Assembly (NCBI GenBank): GCA_934489735.1
Contig: CAKSSR010000001.1
Span: 62,001 to 126,000 of the forward strand
Source of the DNA: an uncultured Eubacteriales bacterium
GTDB lineage: Bacteria > Bacillota > Clostridia > Oscillospirales > Acutalibacteraceae
Direction of reading: 5' to 3'
Length of the DNA stretch: 64,000 bases
Each line of letters opens with the position of its first letter. The first letter of the stretch is position 1. The translations under genes were made by a program, and so were the position numbers. The notes beneath the pieces were generated by a model, which saw nothing but the letters and a program-made list of their open reading frames with translations, had not been told where the DNA came from and did no database searches. This document shows, in pieces, positions 8,834 to 16,484 of the stretch.

Positions 8834-10288
8834 ATGAAAGAAGTAAGAACAAGATATGCACCGAGTCCAACAGGATTTATGCACATAGGAAATTTAAGGA
8901 CAGCATTATATGAATATCTAATAGCAAAGTCAAACGGAGGCAAGTTTGTATTAAGAATAGAAGATACGGACAGAGAAAGACAAGTAGAAGGTGCTTTGGA
9001 TGTGATATATAATACCTTGGTCAAAGTAGGATTAAAGCATGATGAAGGACCAGACATCGGAGGAGATTATGGACCTTATGTACAGAGCTTGAGAAAAGAT
9101 ATGTATTTACCATATGCAAAGCAATTGGTAGATTCAGATAAGGCTTATTATTGCTTCTGTACAAAAGAAAGACTAGCAGGACTTCATGACAACCCAGGGA
9201 AAGAATTCTCAGGATATGACAGACATTGTAGAAACTTAAGTAAAGAAGAAGTACAAGAACTTTTAGATAAAGGCACGCCGTATGTTATAAGACAGAAAAT
9301 GCCTGTCGAAGGAACAACATCATTTAAAGATTCAGTATTTGGAGAGATAACTGTAAATAATAAAGAACTCGATGATCAAGTATTGATAAAAGCAGATGGA
9401 TATCCGACATATAACTTTGCAAATGTAATAGACGATCATTTAATGGACATTACTCATGTGGTAAGAGGATGTGAGTATTTGTCTTCAACTCCTAAATATA
9501 ATTTGCTTTATGAAGCATTCGGGTGGGAAATTCCTACATATATTCATCTACCGTTGATAATGGGTAAGAATGAAGATGGAACGACATCGAAATTATCAAA
9601 GAGACATGGAGCAACTAGCTTTGAAGACTTAGTCAACAATGGATATCTTCCAGAAGCAATAACGAACTATATAGCACTTTTAGGCTGGTGCCCGAAAGCA
9701 AATAGAGAAATATTTACGTTGAGAGAGCTAGAAGAGAATTTTTCAATAGATAGAATAAGCAAGTCACCAGCAGTATTCGATTATGATAAGTTGGATTGGT
9801 TTAATTCAGAATATATAAAGGCTATGGAACCATCTGAATTTAGTAAGATAGCTATGCCTTACTTTAAGAAAGGAATCCCAAGCAAAGAATTAGATTTTAC
9901 AAAAGTAGCATCAATACTAATGCAAAGAATTTGGAGACTAAGTGAGATTCCTGACAAAATTTCTTTTTTAGAAGAGTTACCTCAGTATGATAAAGAGATA
10001 TTTATAAATAAGAAAAGTAAAACAAATTTAGAGAATTCTAAAGAAGTATTAGAAAGTTTGATAGATAGATTTGAAAAACTAGAGGAATGGAATCATGATA
10101 ATATACATGAAGTGTTTATAAATCTTGCCAAAGAGAAAGAAATAAAGAATGGTACGGCTATGTATCCCGCAAGAATAGCAGTATCAGGAATGACAGTAAC
10201 CCCAGGAGGAGCAACTGAAATAATGGATATCCTCGGAAAAGAGGAATCTATTAATAGAATGAAGTTAGGATTGGATAAATTGAAATAG
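8834..10288 (+). CDS. gltX: Glutamyl-tRNA synthetase
   Basis: 484 residues, normal length for the bacterial enzyme. Class I synthetase signatures are present: PSPTGFMHIGN with the HIGH-type motif at residues 17-20, and SKLSKRHG (KMSKS-type) near 252. FRIEDTD-type sequence (LRIEDTDRER) and a CFC pair near residue 110 also fit. It charges tRNA-Glu with glutamate, or also tRNA-Gln in bacteria that use the amidotransferase route. ATG follows AAGGAAGG at good spacing. rsmI follows 15 bases later. Confidence 0.95.
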   Translation: MKEVRTRYAPSPTGFMHIGNLRTALYEYLIAKSNGGKFVLRIEDTDRERQVEGALDVIYNTLVKVGLKHDEGPDIGGDYGPYVQSLRKDMYLPYAKQLVDSDKAYYCFCTKERLAGLHDNPGKEFSGYDRHCRNLSKEEVQELLDKGTPYVIRQKMPVEGTTSFKDSVFGEITVNNKELDDQVLIKADGYPTYNFANVIDDHLMDITHVVRGCEYLSSTPKYNLLYEAFGWEIPTYIHLPLIMGKNEDGTTSKLSKRHGATSFEDLVNNGYLPEAITNYIALLGWCPKANREIFTLRELEENFSIDRISKSPAVFDYDKLDWFNSEYIKAMEPSEFSKIAMPYFKKGIPSKELDFTKVASILMQRIWRLSEIPDKISFLEELPQYDKEIFINKKSKTNLENSKEVLESLIDRFEKLEEWNHDNIHEVFINLAKEKEIKNGTAMYPARIAVSGMTVTPGGATEIMDILGKEESINRMKLGLDKLK

Positions 10289-10303
10289 AAAAGAGTAATA
10301 TAA

Positions 10304-11185
10304 TTGAATAGTAACAGTATGAGTATAGATATAAATAAAAATATAGGTATGCTATATCTGGTTGGGACACCGATAGGAAATTTAGAAGACATGTCATTTA
10401 GAGCCATAAAGACCCTTAGAGAAGTTGACTTCATAGCGGCAGAAGATACTAGAGTGACATTGAAATTATTGAACCATTTTGATATAAAGAAGCCAATGAT
10501 AAGCTACTATGAACATAATAAGAGAGAAAGAGGAGAAATTATCTGCAATAGAATACTGGAAGGGGAAACATGTGCATTGGTATCGGATGCGGGAATGCCA
10601 GCAATTTCAGATCCAGGTGAAGATTTAGTAAGACTTTGTGAAGAAAAGAATATAGATGTAAAAGTTGTACCGGGCCCAAGTGCTTTGATATCATCAATAG
10701 CTATATCAGGATTGGCTACGGGTAGGTTTACATTTGAAGGCTTTTTGAGCACTAATAAGAAAAATAGATTAAATCATCTAGAAGGATTGAAAAATGAACA
10801 GAGGACAATGATTTTTTATGAAGCGCCTCATAAATTGATATATACTTTGGAAGATCTATTAAAAATTATTGGGAACAGAAAAATAGCAATCGCAAGAGAA
10901 CTTACTAAGATTCATGAAGAAATATTGAGAACTGATATAGAAGAAGCAATAAAAATATATAAAGAAAGACCGCCAAGAGGTGAATTTGTTCTCGTTGTAG
11001 AAGGCAAAGCAGAAGAATTCCATACCTATACTTTAGAAGAATCTATAGAGATGGCTAAGAAAATGATAGACGAAGAAGAGCTTTCTCTATCAGAAGCATC
11101 AAAAAAAGTAGCTAAAATTACAAATGTAAAGAAAGGCGATATATATCTTGGTATAATAAGTCAGAACAAGGCAGAAAACAATTGA
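10304..11185 (+). CDS. rsmI: 16S rRNA (cytidine-1402-2'-O)-methyltransferase
   Basis: 293 residues from a TTG start. The family opening LYLVGTPIGNLEDMSFRAI is seen from residue 16, followed by AAEDTRVT, SDAGMPAISDPG and GPSALISSIAISG, the conserved SAM and substrate loops of this tetrapyrrole-methylase-fold enzyme. RsmI modifies C1402 in the ribosomal decoding centre. The start is uncertain: TTG at 10304 has a weak AAAAGAG, and ATGs at 10319 and 10349 are alternatives, the last one giving the length closest to homologues. It is probably cotranscribed with gltX. Confidence 0.92.
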   Translation: MNSNSMSIDINKNIGMLYLVGTPIGNLEDMSFRAIKTLREVDFIAAEDTRVTLKLLNHFDIKKPMISYYEHNKRERGEIICNRILEGETCALVSDAGMPAISDPGEDLVRLCEEKNIDVKVVPGPSALISSIAISGLATGRFTFEGFLSTNKKNRLNHLEGLKNEQRTMIFYEAPHKLIYTLEDLLKIIGNRKIAIARELTKIHEEILRTDIEEAIKIYKERPPRGEFVLVVEGKAEEFHTYTLEESIEMAKKMIDEEELSLSEASKKVAKITNVKKGDIYLGIISQNKAENN

Positions 11186-11296
11186 TATAATGGTGACATA
11201 TTCCAACAAAATTAACCATGGTAATAAGAAATAAAAAGAAAATTGTTGGCGCTGGTTGAAAATAAGTATCAATTGATTGTATTTGCTAAAAAAAGC

Positions 11297-11325
11297 TTTA
11301 CAAATGAAGAAGTATGTGATATAAT
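11297..11325 (+). promoter_or_regulatory. Sigma-A promoter of rpsO
   Basis: TTTACA (11297-11302), 17-base spacer, perfect TATAAT (11320-11325). Transcription would begin near 11332 and produce a leader of about 175 bases. Confidence 0.75.
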
Positions 11326-11385
11326 CTGGTTATGTCTTGACTCTCGGTTTAGAGGTAATGTGATTAGATTGTTTGGATAGGTGGT

Positions 11386-11462
11386 AGTAAAACATTTCGA
11401 TCAGTATTAAAATTGGTTGAAAATGTGAGGCACTTTTCTCAAATATGTTTGTACCTTTTACT
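11386..11462 (+). promoter_or_regulatory. Three-way-junction-like rpsO leader (candidate S15 autoregulatory element)
   Basis: AGTAAAA (11386-11392) pairs with TTTTACT (11456-11462). Inside it a long arm pairs 11392-11405 with 11412-11426, 14 pairs with several G-T wobbles and one bulged A, and a short TGAG/CTCA arm (11426-11429 with 11438-11441) follows. S15 is known to bind three-way junctions in 16S rRNA and to autoregulate through structured leaders; that this leader does so is inference. Confidence 0.5.
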
Positions 11463-11506
11463 GGGATTCGTAGATAAATAAATAATTTAACAAGGTGGAA
11501 TACGAA

Positions 11507-11770
11507 ATGTTAAAAGAAGAGAAAAATGCTATCATATCTGAGTATGCTCAACATGAGGGCGACACTGGATCGCCAGAGGTGCAAATAGCACTACTTACTA
11601 AAAGAATTAATGACTTGACTGAACATCTAAGAATTCATAAGAAAGACCATCATTCAAGAAGAGGTCTCTTTAAAATGGTAGGTCAAAGAAGAAACCTTTT
11701 GAAATATCTTTCAAAGATTGATATCGAAAGAGCACGTAATATAAAAGCAAGATTAGGTATCCGTAAGTAA
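11507..11770 (+). CDS. rpsO: 30S ribosomal protein S15
   Basis: 87 residues from ATG 11507. The AAGGTGG at 11492-11498 is the ribosome binding site for this ATG; an upstream in-frame GTG at 11495 lies inside that site and is rejected as start. S15 signatures are clear: HEGDTGSPEVQIALLTKRI, HLRIHKKDHHSRRGL and GQRRNLLKYL. S15 binds the central domain of 16S rRNA early in 30S assembly. The neighbour pnp is a conserved partner, but here a 140-base mobile element and a terminator separate the two. Confidence 0.96.
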   Translation: MLKEEKNAIISEYAQHEGDTGSPEVQIALLTKRINDLTEHLRIHKKDHHSRRGLFKMVGQRRNLLKYLSKIDIERARNIKARLGIRK

Positions 11771-11786
11771 TTCTGATATATTTGAT

Positions 11787-11926
11787 TAGAAACGACCACG
11801 CACACTCGTGACTTTAGTCATGAGTTAGTGGAAGAACCGTAGGAACTACGGGGATAGCTTGGTAAATATCTTTCCGTTAGGAGAGAGTTCCCAAGAATCC
11901 TGAGACTTTAGTCGTGGGAGGTTCAG
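11787..11926 (+). mobile_element. Stand-alone IS605-type element consisting of a TnpB guide-RNA (omega/reRNA) scaffold
   Basis: The 140 bases start directly after TTGAT (11782-11786), the target and TAM pentamer known for ISDra2-type elements. They end with a hairpin GAGAC-TTTA-GTCGTG and the terminal GGAGGTTCAG (to 11926), closely matching the known right end of ISDra2-like elements that forms the 3' end of the TnpB guide RNA. Between them are CCGTAG-GAA-CTACGG (11837-11851), CTTGG pairing with CCAAG, and TCTTTCC-GTTA-GGAGAGA. A left-end hairpin CTCGTGACTTTAGTCATGAG is also present. There is no room for tnpA or tnpB. The guide would be the host sequence starting CATATAAATATAC at 11927. Confidence 0.7.
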
Positions 11927-11997
11927 CATATAAATATACTTTTTTAAGGATATTAAAGACTAATATTAAGTCGAGGCGAATAGATTATTATCTGTAA

Positions 11998-12024
11998 ATA
12001 TGGTCCGTTTGCGACCATATTTTT
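11998..12024 (+). terminator. Terminator downstream of rpsO
   Basis: ATATGGTC (11998-12005) pairs with GACCATAT (12013-12020), followed by a T run. The mobile element lies between the rpsO stop and this terminator, so it would be transcribed with rpsO. Confidence 0.8.
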
Positions 12025-12081
12025 GTTTAATGAGAGAAAAATAGTAAAGTACAATCAAATATATTAGAAAGGGAATCATTT

Positions 12082-14196
12082 ATGTTCGAAAAATATAAAG
12101 TATTTGAAATGAACTTAGCAGGAAGACAACTTGTAGTTGAAACTGGTAAGCTGGCACAACTAGCAAATGGATCTTGCTTGATAAGATATGGAGAAACAGT
12201 AGTAAATGTGGCTGTAACCGCTTCTGAGTCACCAAGAGAAGGAATAGATTTTTTCCCTCTATCAGTAGATTTTGAAGAAAAATTATATGCAGTTGGGAAA
12301 ATACCAGGATCTTATTTGAAAAGAGAAGGCAGACCGTCAGAAAAGGCTATCTTAATATCAAGAGTAATTGATAGACCAATAAGACCTTTATTCCCAAAAG
12401 ATATGCGGAATGACGTATGTATAGTCTGTACTGCAATGTCAGTAGATCCTGATTGTGCACCTGAAATAGCGGCAATGATAGGGACATCAATAGCTTTAAG
12501 TATATCAGACATACCTTGGAAAGGACCTATATCAGGAGTATCAGTTGGATTGATAGATGGTAAGTATATTATAAATCCTAATGAAAAACAAAGAGCAAAA
12601 TCTCAAATGTCTGTAACTGTGGCATCTACAAGAGAAAGAATCGCAATGATAGAAGCAGGAGCAAATGAAGTTACGGATGAAGAAATGTTAGAAGGAATAA
12701 TGGCAGGTCACAAGGCTAATCAGGAAGTAATTGAATTCATAGACAAAATTAAAGAAGAAATAGGAAAAGATAAGTTCGAATATATAAGCTTTGAGCCTGA
12801 AGAAGAATTGTATAAGAAAATAGAAGCATTTAGTGAGGATTTATTAAAGGATGCATTGTTTACTGATGATAAAAAGGTCAGAGATAACAATCTGAAACCA
12901 ATATATGATAAAGTTCATGAAATGTTTGAAGAAGAATATCCAGACCAACAAGCTAAAATGGATGAATGTTTGTATAAGATTCAAAAGAAAATAGTTCGCA
13001 CGTGGTTGATGGATGACAAAAAAAGAGTAGATGGAAGACAAATAGACGAAATAAGACCATTGGCATCTGAAGTCGGTATATTACCAAGAGTTCATGGTTC
13101 TGGATTGTTTACTAGAGGGCAAACTCAAGTATTGACTATCGCTACATTAGGACCAGTTAGCGAACAACAATCATTGGATGGGATCGATGGAGAAGAAAAT
13201 AAAAGATATATACATCACTACAACTTCCCATCATATTCAGTAGGAGAAGCAAGACCAGCTAGAGGACCAGGGAGAAGAGAAATAGGTCACGGGGCATTGG
13301 CCGAAAGAGCATTGGTACCAGTTATACCATCAATCGATGAGTTCCCATATACCATCAGATTGGTTTCGGAAGTAGTTTCTTCTAACGGTTCAACCTCACA
13401 GGGATCAATATGTGGATCGACTTTAGCATTAATGGACGCTGGAGTACCAATCAAAGCACCAGTAGCAGGAATATCTTGCGGACTAATAACAAAGGGCGAC
13501 GAATGGATGACAATGGTAGACATCCAGGGCTTAGAGGATTTCTTCGGAGATATGGACTTTAAAGTGGCAGGGACACATAAAGGGATAACCGCTATTCAGA
13601 TGGACTTGAAAATAGAAGGCCTCACGGAAGAAATGATAAAAGAAGCATTATATAAGACACATAAAGCGAGAATATATATATTGGATGAAATCATGCTAAA
13701 AGCAATAGAAAAGCCAAGAGAAGAACTATCAAAGTATGCGCCTAAACTAGTTAACTTAACTATTCCTGAAGACAAAATAAGAGATGTCATAGGATCTGGA
13801 GGAAAAGTTATTCAAAAGATATGCGCAGACTGCGACGTTAAAGTGGATATACAAGAAGATGGCAGAGTATTTATATCAGGAGTAGAGATAAACAATTGTC
13901 AAAAAGCTAAATCTATTATTGAGAGTATCGTAACAGAACCACAAGTTGGGACCATTTACAATGGGAAAGTAGTCAAGGTAGCAGATTTTGGGGCATTTAT
14001 AGAAATAGCACCGGGAAAAGAAGGATTATGTCATATATCGAAACTATCTGAAAAGAGAGTTAACAAAGTTACAGACGTAGTTAAACTTGATGATACGATA
14101 TTAGTAAAAGTAACTGGCATAGATGATAAAGGCAGAATAAATTTATCTCATAAGGATGCCATAGCTGATCTAAATTCAAAAAAAGAAGAAAAGTAA
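12082..14196 (+). CDS. pnp: Polyribonucleotide nucleotidyltransferase (PNPase)
   Basis: 704 residues. Two RNase PH-like domains are seen (about 1-220 and 310-540; second core block with NFPSYSVGEARPARGPGRRE), separated by a helical region, then a KH domain (IRDVIGSGGKVIQKI near 568) and an S1 domain (GTIYNGKVVKVADFGAF near 622). It degrades RNA phosphorolytically from the 3' end and takes part in mRNA decay. ATG follows AAAGGGAA. It has its own terminator at 14204-14228. It precedes RNase R, so two 3' exonucleases are neighbours here. Confidence 0.95.
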   Translation: MFEKYKVFEMNLAGRQLVVETGKLAQLANGSCLIRYGETVVNVAVTASESPREGIDFFPLSVDFEEKLYAVGKIPGSYLKREGRPSEKAILISRVIDRPIRPLFPKDMRNDVCIVCTAMSVDPDCAPEIAAMIGTSIALSISDIPWKGPISGVSVGLIDGKYIINPNEKQRAKSQMSVTVASTRERIAMIEAGANEVTDEEMLEGIMAGHKANQEVIEFIDKIKEEIGKDKFEYISFEPEEELYKKIEAFSEDLLKDALFTDDKKVRDNNLKPIYDKVHEMFEEEYPDQQAKMDECLYKIQKKIVRTWLMDDKKRVDGRQIDEIRPLASEVGILPRVHGSGLFTRGQTQVLTIATLGPVSEQQSLDGIDGEENKRYIHHYNFPSYSVGEARPARGPGRREIGHGALAERALVPVIPSIDEFPYTIRLVSEVVSSNGSTSQGSICGSTLALMDAGVPIKAPVAGISCGLITKGDEWMTMVDIQGLEDFFGDMDFKVAGTHKGITAIQMDLKIEGLTEEMIKEALYKTHKARIYILDEIMLKAIEKPREELSKYAPKLVNLTIPEDKIRDVIGSGGKVIQKICADCDVKVDIQEDGRVFISGVEINNCQKAKSIIESIVTEPQVGTIYNGKVVKVADFGAFIEIAPGKEGLCHISKLSEKRVNKVTDVVKLDDTILVKVTGIDDKGRINLSHKDAIADLNSKKEEK

Positions 14197-14203
14197 TGAA
14201 AGG

Positions 14204-14228
14204 ACTACCCTTTATGGGGGTAGTTTTT
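14204..14228 (+). terminator. Terminator of pnp
   Basis: ACTACCC (14204-14210) pairs with GGGTAGT (14218-14224) followed by TTTTT. Confidence 0.8.
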
Positions 14229-14259
14229 ATCTAGTATACGTATATTAGGGGGGAATATT

Positions 14260-16350
14260 ATTAATATAATTGATATATTACAAGAAGAAAACAGAGCAAT
14301 AAGTATTGAAGAATTACTTGAAAAAAGCGGAATGCAGGAAGAAGAGTTACGAGCAGTAATTAAAAAGCTAGAGCTTGAAGGAGACATAATATTAAATAAA
14401 AAAAGAAATAAAGTTCTATTACCAAGTCTAAACAACCTAAAGAAAGCGACGATAATATCACAGTTCTATAACTTTTCATTTGCAAGGACAGAAGAAGGAG
14501 AAGACATATATATCCACGACAATGACATGCAAGATGCCATGTATACGGACTTAGTATTTTTAGACATAGAACAACTTAATTTTAAAGGGAAGAAAAGTGG
14601 CACTGTTAGGAAAATAATAAAAAAAGGAAGCCGAACTGTTACAGGAATAATATATAAGCGCAAGTTAACGAAAAAACGTTCAGTATTTACTTTTTCAGCA
14701 GACAATGGTATCAAAGACGATATAATACTACGTGCAAATAAGAAATCAAAATACGATAAGTATGTAAAATCTAAGGTTATGGTTAGACTATTTTATGGGG
14801 ATAGTCACAACCTCGAATGCGAAGTTATAAAAAGTTATGGAAAATGTGATAATGCTAGAGCATCTGCTAATGCAATCATAGATGATAGTGGAGTACCGGT
14901 TGATTTTTCTGAGAAAGTATTAGAAGAGGCTGACAAAATATCTAAACAAGAGATAAATCAAGAAGAAATAGATAATAGAACAGATTTAAGAGAAGAACTA
15001 ATTTTTACTATCGATGGAGAAGATTCAAAAGATTTAGACGACGCCATATCAATTAAATTGAAAAATAACAACTGGGAACTAGGAGTACATATAGCAGACG
15101 TATCCCATTATATACAATTTAACTCAGACATAGATAAAGAAGCTCAAGAAAGAGGAACATCAATATATTTTGCTGACAGGGTTATTCCAATGCTTCCGAA
15201 AGCGATATCAAATGGCATATGTTCATTGAATGCAAACGAGGATAAGTTAGCTATGTCTGTTATAATGACTATAAACCATTATGGCAAATTGATTTCATAT
15301 GATATTAAGAAAAGTATAATAAGATCTAAAGTCAGAGGAGTATATTCTGAAATCAATGATATACTAGATGGTACCGCTGATGACAATTTGATAAGTAAGT
15401 ATAAGATTGTACTTGATTCAATATACGAATGCGATAAATTATCAAAGAAATTGCAAGATATCTCTATGAAAAGGGGAAGCATAGATATAGAATCAAATGA
15501 ATCTAAGTTTAAAATTGATAAAGATGGTAGATGCATAGACATTCAACCAAGAAGTCAAGGGAAAGCTGAAAAAATAATAGAGTCTTTTATGATTATGGCA
15601 AATGAATGTATTGCCTCCTATGCGAATGGAATAGAATTACCATTTGTCTATAGAATACATGAAGAACCTGAAAAAGATAAGATAGATTCATTGAAAAAGG
15701 TAGTAAGTTCACTTGGATTTAGGCTTGTAATTAGAAAAGGAAATATAAAGTCATCAAGCTTTAACAACCTTTTAAAGAGAGCTAAAGAAAGGTCACTAAA
15801 TAATATAATATCTCATCAAGTATTGAGGACAATGCAAAAAGCAAGATACGATTATAAGCCATTAGGTCACTTTGGACTAGCATTATCGGACTACTGTCAT
15901 TTTACTTCGCCAATTAGAAGATATCCTGATCTGGCTATTCATAGGATTATTACAGATTTAATAGAAAACAATAAAAATATAGAAGAAATTAATTCTAAGT
16001 ACGGAAAGTTTGTAAAAGATATATCAAAGTCATCGTCAAATAGCGAAATTAAAGCTATGAGATTAGAAAGGTCAATTGATAAGATATATATGGCTGAATA
16101 TGCTAAAGAACATATAGGAGAAATATATGAAGGAACCGTAAGCGGAATCAATTCCAAAGGGATTTTTGTAGAATTGCCTAATACGGTTGAAGGATTTGTA
16201 AGCATTTATGGTTGCATTGTTAGCTCGGATATGATAAGGATAAAGCTATTGTTTCCATACAATACAGACCTTTGTATAGGAGACATGGTTAAAATTAAAA
16301 TTGTTTCATCTAATATAAACAACGGTCAGATAGATTTTAAATTAGTCTAA
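14260..16350 (+). CDS. rnr: Ribonuclease R, probably starting at a non-AUG (ATT) codon
   Basis: About 696 residues from ATT 14260. RNase R features are the RNB catalytic block (FTIDGEDSKDLDDAI with its Asp cluster, then HIADVSHYI) and a C-terminal S1 domain (GEIYEGTVSGINSKGIFVELP). The first ATG in frame is 14332, but it has no ribosome site and would remove most of the N-terminal winged-helix segment (IIDILQEENRAISIEELLEKSG), which is clearly coding. In-frame codons from the stop at 14221 to 14332 include no ATG, GTG or TTG. A strong AGGGGGG at 14247-14253 sits 6 bases before ATT 14260. RNase R degrades structured RNA 3' to 5'. Confidence 0.88.
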   Translation: MNIIDILQEENRAISIEELLEKSGMQEEELRAVIKKLELEGDIILNKKRNKVLLPSLNNLKKATIISQFYNFSFARTEEGEDIYIHDNDMQDAMYTDLVFLDIEQLNFKGKKSGTVRKIIKKGSRTVTGIIYKRKLTKKRSVFTFSADNGIKDDIILRANKKSKYDKYVKSKVMVRLFYGDSHNLECEVIKSYGKCDNARASANAIIDDSGVPVDFSEKVLEEADKISKQEINQEEIDNRTDLREELIFTIDGEDSKDLDDAISIKLKNNNWELGVHIADVSHYIQFNSDIDKEAQERGTSIYFADRVIPMLPKAISNGICSLNANEDKLAMSVIMTINHYGKLISYDIKKSIIRSKVRGVYSEINDILDGTADDNLISKYKIVLDSIYECDKLSKKLQDISMKRGSIDIESNESKFKIDKDGRCIDIQPRSQGKAEKIIESFMIMANECIASYANGIELPFVYRIHEEPEKDKIDSLKKVVSSLGFRLVIRKGNIKSSSFNNLLKRAKERSLNNIISHQVLRTMQKARYDYKPLGHFGLALSDYCHFTSPIRRYPDLAIHRIITDLIENNKNIEEINSKYGKFVKDISKSSSNSEIKAMRLERSIDKIYMAEYAKEHIGEIYEGTVSGINSKGIFVELPNTVEGFVSIYGCIVSSDMIRIKLLFPYNTDLCIGDMVKIKIVSSNINNGQIDFKLV

Positions 16351-16391
16351 CGAAAACTTATACATTACAGAGTAAAAATGATAAAATATTG

Positions 16392-16421
16392 TCCACGTTT
16401 GAAATTTACGTGGATTTTTTT
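16392..16421 (+). terminator. Terminator of rnr
   Basis: TCCACGT (16392-16398) pairs with ACGTGGA (16408-16414), followed by a run of seven T. Confidence 0.85.
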
Positions 16422-16424
16422 GTG

Positions 16425-16453
16425 TTGTATCAATAAAATATTTGTAGTATAAT
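16425..16453 (+). promoter_or_regulatory. Sigma-A promoter of the dxs operon
   Basis: TTGTAT (16425-16430), 17-base spacer, perfect TATAAT (16448-16453), immediately after the rnr terminator and about 32 bases before the dxs start. Confidence 0.75.
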
Positions 16454-16484
16454 TAGATCTGTAAATCTGTAGGCAAAAGGAAAA

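Noticed and set aside
11787..11926. HEARO (IscB-type) RNA as an alternative
   Set aside because: The TTGAT left flank and the right-end hairpin plus GGTTCAG fit a TnpB right-end RNA better; IscB RNAs carry the guide at the 5' side.
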